Of a stretch of DNA of 64,000 bases, positions 34,852-48,237 are shown piece by piece. Each line of letters opens with the position of its first letter. Position 1 is the first letter of the stretch. Position numbers and translations under genes: made by a program. The notes under the pieces are model-generated. The model had not been told where the DNA came from, searched no databases, and was given only the letters and a program-made list of their open reading frames with translations. This stretch comes from Pyrrhoderma lamaoense (Eukaryota; Basidiomycota; Agaricomycetes; Hymenochaetales; Hymenochaetaceae). The stretch spans positions 1-64,000 of the forward strand of contig NBAZ01000045.1 in assembly GCA_002794735.1 (NCBI GenBank), written 5' to 3'.

Positions 34852-36489
34852 TCAAGAGAGCTGTACGTTTCTCATACCTGAAGAGGAGCTAGCTGGAGCA
34901 GCGAAGTCAACACCGCTGATAGTACTTTTTGGGATATTGTTACTTGGAATATCCGTCCCTTCATTCACTCCAGCATCTCCAGCCTCTTTGAGATTCAGGA
35001 ACATGCGACTCCCGCGAGACATAGGAAACCACTATTCCCAAGAAAATCAAGTATGACCGCCCCTTTTTGAGGAAATGATCCAAGAAAGGCGATTCTTGTG
35101 CTAACGATGTTTATTGCACTACAAAACACAAGTCTTTTTCGTTTATACTGCTCAGTCTCTTTACGTACTTGCATACGAAATCAAAGGAGCATACATGAGA
35201 TAATAGATGATTTGATCCTTTATTATCATGTTTACAAGATTAGATCCATTAAGACCCGATAATCTCCAATGTTCGATTGTTTTGAAAAATGCCAAAGACA
35301 AAAGAATGGTTCCAATAGCTGCTGTTATTACCCTGTAATAAAAGTTCATATGAGCACATAATATTGTGTGTGCACTTGGATCTTACCAATCAATGAATTG
35401 AGTGTAAACTAAATGCTCTAGTTGACTAGTATATGCACCACAAATTACTGAATCCCCGTGAGAGGAAAAGTTCGAACTTTACTGGATTAACTTTAATACT
35501 GTCCTAAAAAGCATAATAAACCATACTTTGTTCCACTGTGATTCCTATACCCATGAGCGCAAATTTTGCGACCGCTTCGCAGATAATAAGCGAGTAGAGA
35601 GTGATCGATAACATTTTGCCTACTAGAGTCAGAAAATAATGCAATCAGAGTCCAATGTACATACTTTTATTCCAAAGTGCAAGAATTCGCAGCGTCAGAA
35701 TGTCTACATTCTCATTTAGTTATCTCTACAATGAAGTATGACAAAGTCTCACAGTCTATTATGACTTCAACAAAAATATCTGTTTTTACATGAGTCATAT
35801 GTTATCGGACATAATGTAGAAACGGATGGACCCACCTGATATAGAGGCGGCCCAAGTTAAATATGAGCCTTAGTCAAAGGTGTGTAAGTTGAATTCAAAG
35901 ATTAGAAGACACTATTACTCACATCTAAAACAAAATAAGACTTAATCAGTGGCTATATTAGAATGAGTTGTAAATGTGCATACAATTTAATTGTTGCTCC
36001 CAGCGTTTGGACTGCAGCAAATTGAGAGACTAGTTTTATCTTGGTTCTACGCAAGACTCACGAAATAGTTTTGAGATGGCTCCAAATATTCCAATGTAAC
36101 GATTCTACAGGTCGCCATCAGATTTTCCTATGAAGAGAAAGAGCTGGGAACTGACAATGAAGAAGAGGATATGTGTTGGTCTATACCACTTTTTTGTCTA
36201 CAACACCGTTAGCCAGAGGACAAAGTTTCACGAGAATGGACAAACCCAGAAATACTTTATCTAACAACATTGATATTAGACTTGCTATATATCCCCCGGT
36301 TCTGGTTTTACTTACTTCTTTATCCATGGTCAGCGCTAACTTACATCAGATGTATTCCGAGCATGTACGATGAAAAGACATACTTGTGTCATAAACAAGG
36401 AGTGAGCCGATAGCCGCTTGTATACACTGATGGATGATCATATCTTGCAAGAAATCTGATACTTCGGTTAAAAGGTCTTGAGAAGACAT
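34852..36489 (-). pseudogene. DUF6533-type membrane protein, copy 6, two frameshifts
   Basis: Starts M-S-S-Q-D-L-L (36489). A -1 shift lies in the exon before the V-I-T-A helix (GGGG where the frame needs GGGGG, about 35455). Another lies in the last exon within the G-S-R-M-F motif (CTCCCGCGAGAC against CTTCCAACGAGAC elsewhere, about 35010). The membrane-helix exon at 35161-35340 is intact and has a GTAAGA donor before it, stronger than in sister copies. Probably a pseudogene. Confidence 0.72.
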
Positions 36490-36985
36490 GGTTTGTGGAC
36501 GAGGAAAAAGATATGGGAAAGTAAATTGAAGGAACTGTTTTTGCTATGAGAGTACTTCATAGTGTGTATATATACAAATAATAGATGAAACTCGGTGCTT
36601 CTGGTGCTAATGATGGATCCTTGAGCCCTTGATACGAATGCTTCGCTCTGAGTGATTGATGGATCAGAGTCGGTTCTTTCCGTTTCAGCCATGCAAGATA
36701 CAAGTATAGATGATAGAATAGTCGAAGATGTCTTCGTGAATTGAGATACGAAGCAGAGTCCAAAAGAATATCTGCTTTCCCGTAAAATGATTTGTACGTA
36801 TATTTGGTACCAGAAACGTGATCGGTTTTGATGTGGTGAGGCATCCGCTTTTGAGCTTCATAGAGAAATACACACCTGATCATACTATGATTGCAATTGT
36901 GCAACCTTCATGTCATAAGAAGATAGACCCCTTGAAGAGGCACGATCAGACTGGACCATTAATTTGTCCTTGTTCTGTCGCGCTG
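36490..36985. other. Truncated upstream region of copy 6
   Basis: Upstream region without a recognisable conserved ATG block. The stretch 36660-36960 (CATGCAAGATACAAGTATAGATGATAG...) matches 39770-40060 upstream of copy 7 closely. No peroxiredoxin piece is present before LTR C. Confidence 0.45.
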
Positions 36986-37701
36986 TGGTAAAAACTTAAC
37001 TTTGGGTCAGGGTTTGACCTTTTACACGTGCTTGGCGGCGAGAACTTGGGTTTTAGAGTCTGCCTACACCAGACGCGATGCCCTGACTCAGATTTGAGGG
37101 CTAAAAAGCGAGCAACTCGACGTCGGCCGGAGCGTAGATAATGATAGAGACTTTAGGGCGAGCCAAGACTTCACAGACCAGTAAAAGAAGTAGAAACGTA
37201 TAGAATAGAGCCCAGACCGAAGCTGTAGTCTAAGACAAAAGTGTATGTTTTACTGTACGCCCGGACGACGTGCAGTACGGTCAGAGCGTTACAAGCGCGC
37301 CCGGGCAGCCTAATAAAGCAGCATAGTAGATAAAGAGTACAGGCGACTATAAGAGAGCTACTTCGGGTGGGGTGGTAGACTGTAAGGAATAGACTGAAGG
37401 AGTTAACTGATCTACTGCGGCCTCAAGTCTGGAGGCTTATATAGCAAAACGCGAGATAAAGGGTAGATAATAAGGAAAGCAAGGTTTCCAGGTGGCTATA
37501 TGCTACTGGGCTAAGGGTTTAAGCTATCAGAAACGAGGGAGCCATATAAACGAACTCTATCCTCGAGTAAGAGTAGAAGGTGAAGCTAAATAGTAAGAGA
37601 TGTGGGCCAGACGCGTAGCCGAGTAGTAGTAATGGACTTTCCGGGCGAGTTACAAAGTGCATTAATGCACTACGACCGGCTATCTACTTCGTTGGTCCTA
37701 A
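36986..37701 (-). mobile_element. Solo LTR-like element C
   Basis: About 716 bp, same family and orientation as A and B. It joins directly to the 3' flank of DUF6533 copy 7 (TACGCCAAGATGCTAGGG), so the usual peroxiredoxin piece and spacer are missing. This may be a recombination junction. Both ends are degenerate. Confidence 0.58.
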
Positions 37702-37777
37702 TACGCCAAGATGCTAGGGTGGCTTGTTTGGGGACTGTTATGAGTCTCTGGGTCTATAAGGAGAGAGGTCAATTTAT

Positions 37778-39419
37778 CTATCGAAAATATGAGAGCAATA
37801 TGTTTCTCATACTCGAAGAGGTTGGAGTAGCAAAGTGTAGATCGCTGATAGTACTTTTGGGGATATTGTTACTTGGAATACTCGTCCCTTCATTTACACC
37901 AACGTCTCCGGCCTCTTTGAGATTCAGGAACATGTGACTCCCAGAGAGACATAGGAATCCAGTATTCCCGAGTAGACTAAGGATGGTCGCCCCCTCTTGA
38001 GAAAATGACCCAAGAAAGCCGATTCTTGTGCTAGCGATGTTTATTGCGCTACAAAATAAGAGTCTTTAACGTAAATACTATTCAGCTTCATTGTGTATTT
38101 GCACAAGAAATCAAAGGAGCATACATCAGGTAATAGATGATCTGATCCTTTATTATCGTGTTTACAAGATTAGATCCTTTAAGACCCGATAATCTCCAAT
38201 GCTCAATCGTTTTGAAAATTGCCAAAGAAAAAAGAATGAACCCAATAGCTGTTGTCATTACCCTGTAATAAATGTTCATATGAGCACATAATATTGTGTG
38301 GGCACTTGAAGCTAACCAATCAATAAATTGAAAGTAAACTAAATGCTCTAGCTGATCACTATACGAGCCGCAATTTACTAATTCTTCAGTGAGATGATAA
38401 GCTCGAACTCCACTGGATTAGCCTTAATACTGTCCTGAGGAGCATGTTATGCCATACCTTGTTCCACTGTAATCCCCATACCCATGAGCGCACACTTTGC
38501 AACCGCTTCACAGATAATAAGTGAGTAGAGAGTAATCGATAATGATTTACCTACTAGAGTCAGAGAGTGATACAGTTAAAGTCCAATATTCATACTTTTA
38601 TTCCAAAGTGCAAGGACTCGCAGCGTCAGAATGTCTACACACACATTTAGTTAAATCTCTGCAATGAAGTATAAAAAACCCTCACAGTCTATTATGACTT
38701 CAACAAAAATATCTGTTGACATTAGCTATATGTAATCAGACAGAATGTAGAAACGAATGGAACCACCTGATATAGAAGCGGCCCAAGTTGAATATAAGCC
38801 TTAGACGAAGATGTGTAAGTTCGATTCAGAGATGAGAAGACGCTAATATTCACATCTAGTACAAAATAATATTTTATCATTAGCTACACCACAATGAGCT
38901 GTAAATACTCATACAATTCGTTTGTTGCTCTCAGTGTTAGGGCTGTAGCATGTTCGATGATTAGCATAATCTTAGCATTGGTATGGACTCACAAGACAGT
39001 CTAGAGATAGCCCCAAATATTCCGATGTAGCGATTCTACATGTCACCATCAGGTACTAGTATCAGCAGCGAGAATTGGGAACCGACAACGTAGAAGAGGA
39101 TATGTGTTGGTCTATACCACTTTTTTGTCTATGGTATTATTAGCTAGAAGACAAATGCTCACGAGAATAGACTAACCCAGAAATACTTTATCTAAAAAAG
39201 CTTTATTAGATTTGTTATGTATCTCCCACTCCCAGGTTAACTTACTTCATTATCCATGGTCAGAGCTAACTCACATCAGATGCATCTCGATCATGTATGA
39301 TGAAGAGACATACTTGTGTCATAAACAAGGAGTGAGCAGATAGCCACTTGTACACATTGATGAATGATCGTGTCTTGCAGGAGTGATGACACTTCGGTTG
39401 AGTAGTAGTGAAAAGGCAT
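37778..39419 (-). CDS. DUF6533-type integral membrane protein, copy 7
   Basis: Starts M-P-F-H-Y-Y-S-T (39419); stop TAG at 37778-37780. All exons checked are open: V-R-A-Y-H-L-T-E-E-L-V-N-C-G, then F-K-T-I-E-H-W, then G-S-H-M-F-L-N-L-K-E-A-G-D, where His replaces the usual Arg. The micro-exon has donor GTTAGT. The conserved upstream block is present at about 39635 (M-A-A-F-R-T-I). Confidence 0.74.
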
Positions 39420-40074
39420 GATATGTGGAAGAGGAGAAATAAATGAGGGAAGCAGGTCGAATGAAGTATATGTGCTGTAAGGGTACTTCATAGTTGGTAT
39501 ATATACAATATATCAGATGATATTCGGTGCTTCTGATGTCAATGATTAATTCATGATCTGAAGAAAATCAATACAATAAGTTCTGCCCTTTTCGAGTTCT
39601 AAAAAGTTGCGAATAGTACGAAACGCAGCCATATCTGATCAAGTTGATTTCAAGTTAATAATATCAATAAAATATTTTCTCACTGATGCTTCCACTAAGT
39701 TCGAGATTCTTGCCCTGATACAAATGCTTCGCTCTAGATGTAAGATGGATTAGATACGGTTCTTATGTTTCAGCCATGCAAAATACAAGAATGGATGATG
39801 GTGTAATCTAATGTTGCTTTCGTGATCTACATACGAAGCAGTGTCCAAAAATAACTGCTTGCCCGTAAAACGATTTGTATGTATATTTGATGCCAGGAAA
39901 CGTGATCGGTTTTGATGTGGTGGAGCATCCGCTTTGAGCTTCATATAGAAATACGCACCTGATCGTACTATGATAGCAACTGTGTAACCCTCATTTCATG
40001 AGAAGATAGATCTCTTAGAAGAGGCACGATCAAACTGGACCGTTACTGTCCTTGAGCTGTTGTGCTGTTGGAAG
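39420..40074. other. Spacer upstream of copy 7
   Basis: Upstream region; shares 39770-40060 with 36660-36960. No gene is seen. Confidence 0.45.
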
Positions 40075-40286
40075 TTTGGCTCACTTCTCTCATCTAACTT
40101 GGATTAGAAATCCTTGTAACGAGGGTGGTCTGGAGCCTGATTTGAAGATACCACTTTTAGCGGATTGGAATATGAAGCTCACTAGGATTATGGTATGCTT
40201 CTTGACGAAGGTGTAACTTTGAAAAGCATGGGTTGTGGTCTCTTCGGTGAGTTTTTTTTGTTGATGTTTTTCGTTGTGAGGGATGC
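40075..40286 (+). pseudogene. Decayed peroxiredoxin copy (psi-4), cut by LTR D
   Basis: Exon 2 homology runs from about 40115 (ACGAGGGTGGTCTGGAGCCTGA) to TCTTCGGTGAG at 40250. LTR D begins 37 bp into what was intron 2, and the rest of the pseudogene is not found on its far side. The 5' half of exon 2 is also missing. Confidence 0.75.
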
Positions 40287-41014
40287 TGTAGGACCAGCTA
40301 AGTGTTTGGCCGGTCGTAGTGCATTTATAATGCACTTTCTAACTCGCCCGAGAAGTCCATTGCTACGACTCGGCCGCGCGCATGAATCATTTCTCTTACT
40401 ATTTAGCTTCACTTTCTACTCTTACTCGAGGGTAGGGTTCGTTTATATGGCCCCCTCGTTTCTGATAGCTTGAACCATTCGTCCAGTGGCATATAGCCAC
40501 CTGGACGCCATGCTTTCCTTATTATCTAACCTTTATCTCGCATTTTGCTATATAAGCCTCCAGACTTGAGGCCGTAGTAAAGAAAGACAATTCCCAGATA
40601 ACCCCAGTCTACTCCTAGTCTATTCTACACCCCCCCCCCCGAGTAGCTCTCTAATAGTCGCCTGTACTCTTTATCTAGTTCTCTACTGCTTTATTAGGCT
40701 GCCCGGGCGCGCTTGTAACGCTCTGACCGTACTGCAAGTCGTCCGGCGGACTGAAATACATACACTTTTACCTCAAACTACAGCCTCGTCAGCTCTGTTC
40801 TATACGTTACTACTACTTTTACTGGTCTGTAAAGTCTCAGCTCGCCTCAAGGTCTCTATCAGTCTCTACGCTCCGGCCGAAGTCGAGTATCTCGCTTTTT
40901 GGCCCTCAAATCTTAGCCTGAGCATCGTGTCTGGTATAGGCAGACTCTAAACCCCACGTCCTTGCCACTAATTACGATACCAAGGTCAAAATCTGACCAA
41001 AAGTTTAGTTTTCA
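40287..41014 (+). mobile_element. Solo LTR-like element D
   Basis: 728 bp, TGTAGGACC at the left end and GTTTTCA at the right end, with a TATATAAG box at about 40549. Opposite in orientation to A, B and C. It lies in the remains of a peroxiredoxin intron. Flanks (GATGC, CTATC) show no target-site duplication, so deletion or recombination followed insertion. Confidence 0.62.
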
Positions 41015-41224
41015 CTATCAACCCACGAGGGCTGATATCCATACAATTCATGACTCAGGTTTTACAACATTTGCAATGCAAACAGTTAGTAACAATGTTT
41101 GATTTAGGTAATGTCAGAGCCACAAAAATACAGTCACCTAAGAAGAGACACGATCAAACCTGTCCTTAGCTTATGTCCATTATAAAGTAGCTTTTCCTCC
41201 TGTCTCTACGCATGTCACGAAATT

Positions 41225-42240
41225 TCTCATTTCTCGTTCGTTCTCTTCTTCTACATATGTGAATACTCCCTTTCCCTTATGAGCTCATGCGATGCGCCTC
41301 AAGTGACGTTGCGCTCCTTTACGCCTCGTTGATTTGGTCCTTGACCTGGGGAGTGTTGGATGGCGGGGACGCGTCGCATCGTATTCTGCTGATAAGCTTA
41401 TCCATTCGAGTTTGTACCGCATAACGGGGACTTCACCAACACCCGCCTCGCATTCAAATCTCTCGACACACCAAATGTAGGCGTCAGCAACCAACTCTCA
41501 CTTCTTCACCTCGCTTGAATTCAAAGGTCTCATAAAGAGGATAGTTTGGGTCCTGATTTGAAGATGCCACTTTTAGCTGATAAGAATATGAATATCGTGA
41601 GGGGTTAGGGTGTGCTGCTTGATGAGGGAGTTGCTCTGAGAGGATTCTTGATTATTGAAGCAGAGTGGACTCTTCGGTGAGTGCTTGAAGTTGTCTTTGA
41701 TTGTGGAGTGTGTTACGTCTCCATGCTATGCTGTGTGCCCTCCACTCGATTGTCGTTTTGCCCCACCCTCCCTCTTGTCTTTCTTCCATCGCTGCCAAAA
41801 GAAAAGACATTCGTAGTGTCGACCCCTCATCGAAAAAAGGACAACAAAGAATACTTGGACGATTCTTGATCTGGGTTTTTTGTGCTCTGCGTTCTGTCAT
41901 CTTGTTTTCTTGACCTTATCTCCTATTCCTATCTTTTTTATTGCCCCTTTCCTCCCTACTACGCACACAATTACCATACATACGTTCTTACTCCCGCTCC
42001 CTCTTTTCCCTTTTCTTCGCTTTACTTTCTTTGCTACCTACGAAAAACCTTCATTCGAACTACCCCTACCTTTTGTCCCAACGCCTGTTCCTACTTTCAG
42101 CTTTCTACTTTCTGCTCTATGTCACTGACCTCTTCAACGCTTATACAAGATGTAGCGTAAACTCAAGCCTCGACCTCATACTGGGGACACTTGAGCTTAA
42201 TTCGGCAAGGAACGCATGAGCCTCTTCTCAATCTTTTTCC
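41225..42240 (+). pseudogene. Decayed peroxiredoxin copy (psi-5)
   Basis: Exon 2 homology at about 41429-41676 spans ACGGGGACTTCACCAACACC to GGACTCTTCGGTGAGT, with an in-frame stop and indels. The Cys codon of F-V-C-P is lost. The intron 2 pyrimidine tract and a Y-rich block (42030-42240) shared with 46240-46440 follow; exon 3 is not recognised. Confidence 0.78.
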
Positions 42241-43394
42241 ATCCGTTTTCTTAATCTTGCTTAGCTTCTCATTTCCAATAAATTCACAGACAAACCTAGA
42301 TACAAACTAAATCGAACAAACGATTATACAGACTAAACACGCGTGTTTGTCTGTTAACTTCGTTTGAACTACTGTTTTTTCTATTGGGTGATTCCTATAG
42401 GGGGAAGTTAAAAGGAGGAGGAAAAACTGGACTAGAAGAGTTAAGAATGGTTAGAAAGTCCTTAGACGTGAGGGTTTGGGATTAGAAGGTTTTTTTAGTG
42501 GCGTCGTTGGTGTACAATGGCTAGAGGAAACAGCGAGAAGGGACGGTTTGAGTTTGAAAAAGTCAAAGCTAAATCCTAATGAAACGTTTTCTACGTTATG
42601 CTCATTGAACCCCCCAACCCCCAACCCAAAGCCTAGAACATGACCCCAAACCTAGAGACCCAAAAAATGGATCTTTTAGTCAGGCCGTGTTTGTGATTGA
42701 GAGATCTTGGAGGTTGTGTACGTCGTTTGAACTTGGACTGGACTTGGTGGCTTTTTAGGCTTATTGGCTTGTATACTAGTCCGCCGATATATAGACCTAC
42801 TAGCTCTCTCTTTCATTTTGAATCGATGCTCTAATTAGAAGTTTTGCTATTGTTGTTCTTCAAGTTGTCAAGACTATATCGTTGTTGTATTTGATACTTA
42901 TTGTTGTTACTTATTACAAGGTACTCAGATGTCCTCGAAACGAGCAGCAAGATGTAACTAATGAAAGCCGATTGGATCATGTTGAGAAAGAAGAGAAAAG
43001 AAAGAAAAAAGCAAGTATACTTGGTTGTATAAAAATATCAGTTCAAGATTGTCGTCCTACAACTCTTGAAACTACAATTCAATTCATACAACATGTATCA
43101 TGAATACGATAATTTACATCAAGAAGATAAAGACTACGAAGAGGCTCGGTCAGTTTACTCTTAATCAACGTCTACTTTTCAATACCTGCCACATCCCAAC
43201 TCTATCCTTGTCACCACGGTAGATCTTCTTTCTCTTCCGTACTTCCTTCTACACTATCGTTGGCCCCGATGCCGTTACCCCTCACTATCAAAACTCTTTT
43301 TAAATCTCAAATGGGACTCATCCGCTACTACCCCAAAATGCTAGGATGACTCGCTTGATGATCCGTCTGAATCTCCGAGTCTATAAGAAGAAAA
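42241..43394. other. Unit spacer before DUF6533 copy 8
   Basis: 42760-42900 is a diverged form of the spacer block at 15110-15240 and 56800-56950 (ATATAGACC...CAAGACTAT). Small open frames have no support. The 3' flank of copy 8 ends the stretch. Confidence 0.5.
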
Positions 43395-45050
43395 TCAGTT
43401 GATATATTGAGATTTAGAGAGTTGTGTGCTTCTCATACCTGGAGAGGAGATGGCTGGAGCAGCGAAGTGAAGAACACTGATAGTATCAGTTGGAAAATTG
43501 TTACTAGGAATACCCGTCCCTTCATTTACTTGAACATCTCCCGCCTCTTTCAGATTCAAGAACATTCGACTTCCAACGAGACATAACAATCCAGGATCCC
43601 CGAGAGTATTAAGGATAGCCGCCTTCTGTATAGAAGATGATTCCAGTGATCTGTTTCTCGTGCTAGCGGTGTTTATTGCGCTACAAATAATAAGTCTTTG
43701 ACAGTTATACTGTTCAGCTTCATTGTGTACATTTATGAGAGACCACAGGAACATACATAAGGTAGTAAATCATTTGATCCTTTATCATCATGTTCACAAG
43801 ATTAGATCCTTTGAGACCCATTGATCTCCAATGCTCAATCGTTTTGAAAAGTGCCAAAGACAAAAGAATGAATCCAATAGCTGCTGTTATTACCCTGTGA
43901 TAAAGGTTCATATGAGCATATAATATCGTGTGACTACTTGGATCTAACCAATCACTGAATTGAAAGTAACTTGAATGCTCTAGCTGATTACTTTCTTCAC
44001 CGCAAAATACTAATTCCCCCGTGAGAGGATAAGCTCGAACTTTACTGGATTAACTTTAATACTCTCCTAAGGAGCATAATAAACCATACCTTGTTTCACT
44101 GTGCTCCCTATACCCACGAGCACAAATTTGGCGACCGCTTCACAGATGATTAATGAGTAGAGAGTGATTGAGAATAATTTGTCTACTACAATCAGAAAAT
44201 GATCCACTCAGACTCCAATCTACCCACTTTTATTCCAAAGTGCGAGAACTCGAAGGATTATGGTATCTGCAGTCTCTATTAGGGAGACCCTGTAGATAGA
44301 GTTATAAAAAATCCATACAACTAGTTGTACTTGCAATGATTGCCTGAACATCTAATCGACATGAGCTATGTGTTAACTGAAGTACAAAAGAGACTAAACC
44401 TACTTGATATAGAGGTCGCCCATAATGAGATAGAGCCTTACATAAAAGTACATAAGCCGGTTTCGAATATGAGAAGATACTTGTACTCACATCTAAAACT
44501 TAAATCAACAGTCTGATCAATATAAACTGCAGTTATACATACAATTTATCTGTTGCTCCTAGCCCTTCTACTGTAGAATATTGATCAAGTAAACTATCTT
44601 AGCTGTATACAAGTCTCACAAGATAGGCTAGAGATGGCTCCAAGTATACCGATGTAACGATTCTGCAAATCACTATCAGTTACTACGGGAGTAGCAAAAC
44701 TTAGATACTGACGACGAAGAACAGGATATGTGTCAGCCTATACCATCTTCTTGTCTATGATAATATCAGGCAGAGAACAAAGTTTCACGAGAAGAAACTA
44801 ACCCAAAAATATTCGATCTAATAGATTTAATGTCAAGCTTGCTATATGTTCTCCGGCTTCGATTACTCATACTTACTTCTTTATCCATAGTCAGCACTAT
44901 GTTGCATTAGATTTATTTCGGTCATGGACGATGAAGAAGCATACTTGTGTCATAAACAAGGAGTGAACAGACTGCCACTTGTACACATTGAAGAATGATA
45001 TTCTCTTGCAAGAAACTCTTTACATCGTCTACATACTCGGTAGTGGACAT
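43395..45050 (-). CDS. DUF6533-type integral membrane protein, copy 8
   Basis: Starts M-S-T-T-E-Y-V-D-D (45050). The exon V-R-A-Y-P-L-T-G-E-L-V-F-C-G is open, as are the helix exon and the last exon (G-S-R-M-F-L-N-L-K-E-A-G-D-V, tail ending S-Q-Y-I-N). The W-Y-R-L-T-H-I-L-F-F exon has Arg-Arg in place of Lys-Lys. Its 5' half (44150-44900) is much closer to copy 11 than to its neighbours. The upstream block reads M-V-A-F-L-T-T-L-N-I. Confidence 0.74.
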
Positions 45051-45619
45051 TTTTGTGAAAAATGGAGTAGAACAAGGGGTGTGATCGAAGTAGGTGTAAA
45101 TGCAATAGGGAAACTTCGTACTAGTAGTTGGTTTATATATCTTGCAACTGTTGATTGTGATCTAAAAATGAAAATATGATTGAGTGAATATTAAAGTGGA
45201 AGGTTTCACCTTTTCTTAGCACATGAATATTGAGCGTTGTAAGAAAGGCAACCATAACTGATCGAGATGAAACAAGTTGCTGATACCGATATAATTTTAT
45301 CTTCCCGATGCTCTCACTTGATTGTAACTCTCAATCTGGGTCCACTAACTGATAGTACAAGTCCAGTCCTTTCTGAAATAGCTAAATTAACATGATGATG
45401 TCCAAGAGGAGATATTGTTACAACTAAATTCACAAAACGACTTGTATGTGTGAGCATTAGTAGGGTGCATATGAGATAAGAACATCGCTTTCAAGCTCCG
45501 TAGGGAAATACTAAGATGATCCTAACGGACCACCGGGATAAAATTCGTACAAATATCAGGACTCACGCTGAGCACATTCCTTGGTTACACATTGCTCCCA
45601 ATGTTAGTTCAGGTGATAT
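45051..45619. other. Spacer upstream of copy 8
   Basis: Upstream region with the conserved block near 45253, followed by unit spacer. No gene is seen. Confidence 0.4.
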
Positions 45620-46440
45620 CGAAGCCACAGATACGTCGCGCCGTTGGAGGTTGAGAACACGTCAAAGTTCTGGCGTATTCTCCTATCTTCCTTATCCAGT
45701 TTATAGCTACTCTAAACAGTTCGAATATGTGCCACACAAAGGGGACCTCACATTCATTAGTCCCGCATTCATAGAACCCGGCACACCCATTGTAGGCGTC
45801 AGTATCGACCCTTGCTTCTCACACCTTGCTCGAAGTAAAAGCCTTGTAACAACGGTGGCCTAGGGCCTGATTTGAAAATGTCACTTCTAGCGAATATGAA
45901 TATGGATATCGTAAGGATAATGGTGTGTTGCTTGATGAGGGCGTTGCTCTGAGGGAAATGTTTATTATGGACCCAAATGGGACTCTTTGGTGAGTATTTG
46001 AGGCTGTCTTTGATTGTGGAGTATACCACATCCTTGTGCTTGCGCCTCTCATTGAAAAAAAATGATAGCAGATAATAACTAACCGATTATCCGATTCTTG
46101 ACCTGGGTTCGTTCTGTCGTCTTGCTTTCTTGACCTTAATCCTCTTTTCTTATATCTCTTATTTCCCCTTTCCACACTTCTACTATACGTTCTCACTCCC
46201 TTCCCTCTTTTCCCCTTTTTCGTTTCACTTTACTTTCTTTGCTACTTACGAAAAACCTTTATTCGAACTACTCTTTCCCCCTTTCTTGTTTCCCAATGCC
46301 TATTTCTATTTTCTGCTTTCTGTCATATGTTACGGACCTCTTTGATGCCTTTCGATGCAAACGCAACCGCGGCTCAAACCTCGAACGCGAACTAGACTTG
46401 GTAACCTCTCCTTTACTCCATCTCTATATTTGACACCTTT
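45620..46440 (+). pseudogene. Decayed peroxiredoxin copy (psi-6)
   Basis: Exon 2 homology at about 45740-45989. GGGGACCTCACATTCATTAG replaces the F-T-F-V-C-P region, so the peroxidatic Cys is gone. The rest follows the parent well to AATGGGACTCTTTGGTGAGT. The intron 2 pyrimidine tract continues to 46440; exon 3 is absent. Confidence 0.8.
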
Positions 46441-46610
46441 ATCCTCATCATCAAAGTTGTTTTTATTGCCGACAGTAAACTCGCTACAAAGAAAGTCGTC
46501 CGCTACCACACCAAAATGCTAGATTGACTCGCTTGGGAAACGGTCTAATTCTCTGAGTCTATATGAAGAAAGTCAGTTTAAACATCGAGACCTGAGGTAC
46601 TACATACTTC

Positions 46611-48237
46611 TCATACTTCAGAGGAGCTGGCTCGAGTGGCGAGGTGAAGGCCACTAATAATATCAGCTGGGAAATCGATAATTGGAATACCCATCTCTTC
46701 ATTCACTTCAAAATCTCCAGCCTCTTTGAGATTCAAGAACATACGACTACCAACGAGACATAAGAATCCAGGGTTCCCGAGAGCACTAAAGATGGCTGGC
46801 TTCTCTCTAGAGTTTGACCCAATATAGTTGATTTTTGAGTTAGCGATGTTTATTGCGCTACAAAATATTATTCTTCACCATTTCTTTTATTCAGTTTCAA
46901 TGTGTCCTTACAGAATGAGCTAGAGAGCATACATAAAGTAATAGATGACCTGATCCTTAATCATCATGTTTAGGAGATTACATCCTTTCGGACCCAATAA
47001 TCTCCAGTGCTCAAACGTCTTGTACAGGGCCAGAGACAAAAGAATGGATCCAATAGTTGCTGTTATCACCCTGTCATAATGGCTCATGCAAATGCATAAT
47101 ATTGTGAGAGTTACAGATTCTCACCAGTCGATAAAAATAAAGTAAAGAATACGCTCGAGCCAATCACTATCAATATAGCACATTACAATTCTTTCCGTGA
47201 GAGTATACGCTTGAACTTAAGTGAATTAGCCCCATCATCATCAGAAAGAGAACACCATGACATACTTTGTTCCGTTGTAATAAGCATACTCATGAGTGCA
47301 ATTCTCTCCGCCGCTTCGCAGATAATAAGTGAGTACAGAGAAATCGATAATAATTTCCCTGCTAATATATATTATCAGATATTGATGTATACAGAGTCCC
47401 AATTCACTTACTTTTACTCCAAAGTGCGAGCACTCGTAATGTCAGGATGTCTACACTCCCTATTAGTTATCTCTAAACTTAGAGGTAAAGGCTCTCACAA
47501 TCAATTATGACGTCAATGAGAGCAACTGTTTTAGCATCAGGTATATACCATCAATTAGAGAATAGAAAATATTAGACCCACCTGATATAGAGGCGGTCCA
47601 GAATGTGTAGGAACCTTGAACGCAAATACATGTGCATCAGCTTATCTCAGATATGAGAAGATCACTAGTACCCACATCTAAAAAATGTGTCAATAGGTGG
47701 GTCAATATAAGTTATAGGTACGCATACAGTATATTTGTTGCATTAAAAGAATGGTCTGTATCAAGTTAGCTGAATAGTATCATCTCAGATTTAATCAAGA
47801 CTCACAAATTAAACTGGAAAAGGCTCCGAGTAAACCAACGTAACGATTCTGCGGGCTACCATCAGAAAATAACGACAGCACGGAAAAGTTGGGTACTGAC
47901 GACGAAAAAAAGTATATTCGTTGGTCTATACCACTTTTTTGTCTTTGATGTTGTTAAGTGGGGACAGAGCTTCCCGAGAATATACAAACCCAGAAATACT
48001 TGATCTGATATATCCATTGTCACAATTAGTATATGTTCTCCGGTTCCGATGACTTAGAATTACCTCTTTATCCATAGTCAACACTGAACCGCATTAGATT
48101 TTTTTCGATTATGGATGATGAAAGCGCATACATGTGTCATAAGCCAGGAGTGAGCAAACAGCCACTTGTATGCATTGCTCAACGAAAACTTCTTGCAGGA
48201 AATCTGAGACTCCATCTACATTTCTAGCAACAGACAT
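46611..48237 (-). CDS. DUF6533-type integral membrane protein, copy 9
   Basis: Starts M-S-V-A-R-N-V-D-G (48237); stop TGA at 46611-46613, earlier than in most copies, giving a shorter tail (S-S-S-E-V). Helix exon reads V-I-T-A-T-I-G-S-I-L-L with L-Y-K-T-F-E-H-W. The intron before it uses GTGAGA. The small 3' end of the intron after the micro-exon differs by one base from the other copies, which is harmless because it is intronic. No lesion seen. Confidence 0.72.
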
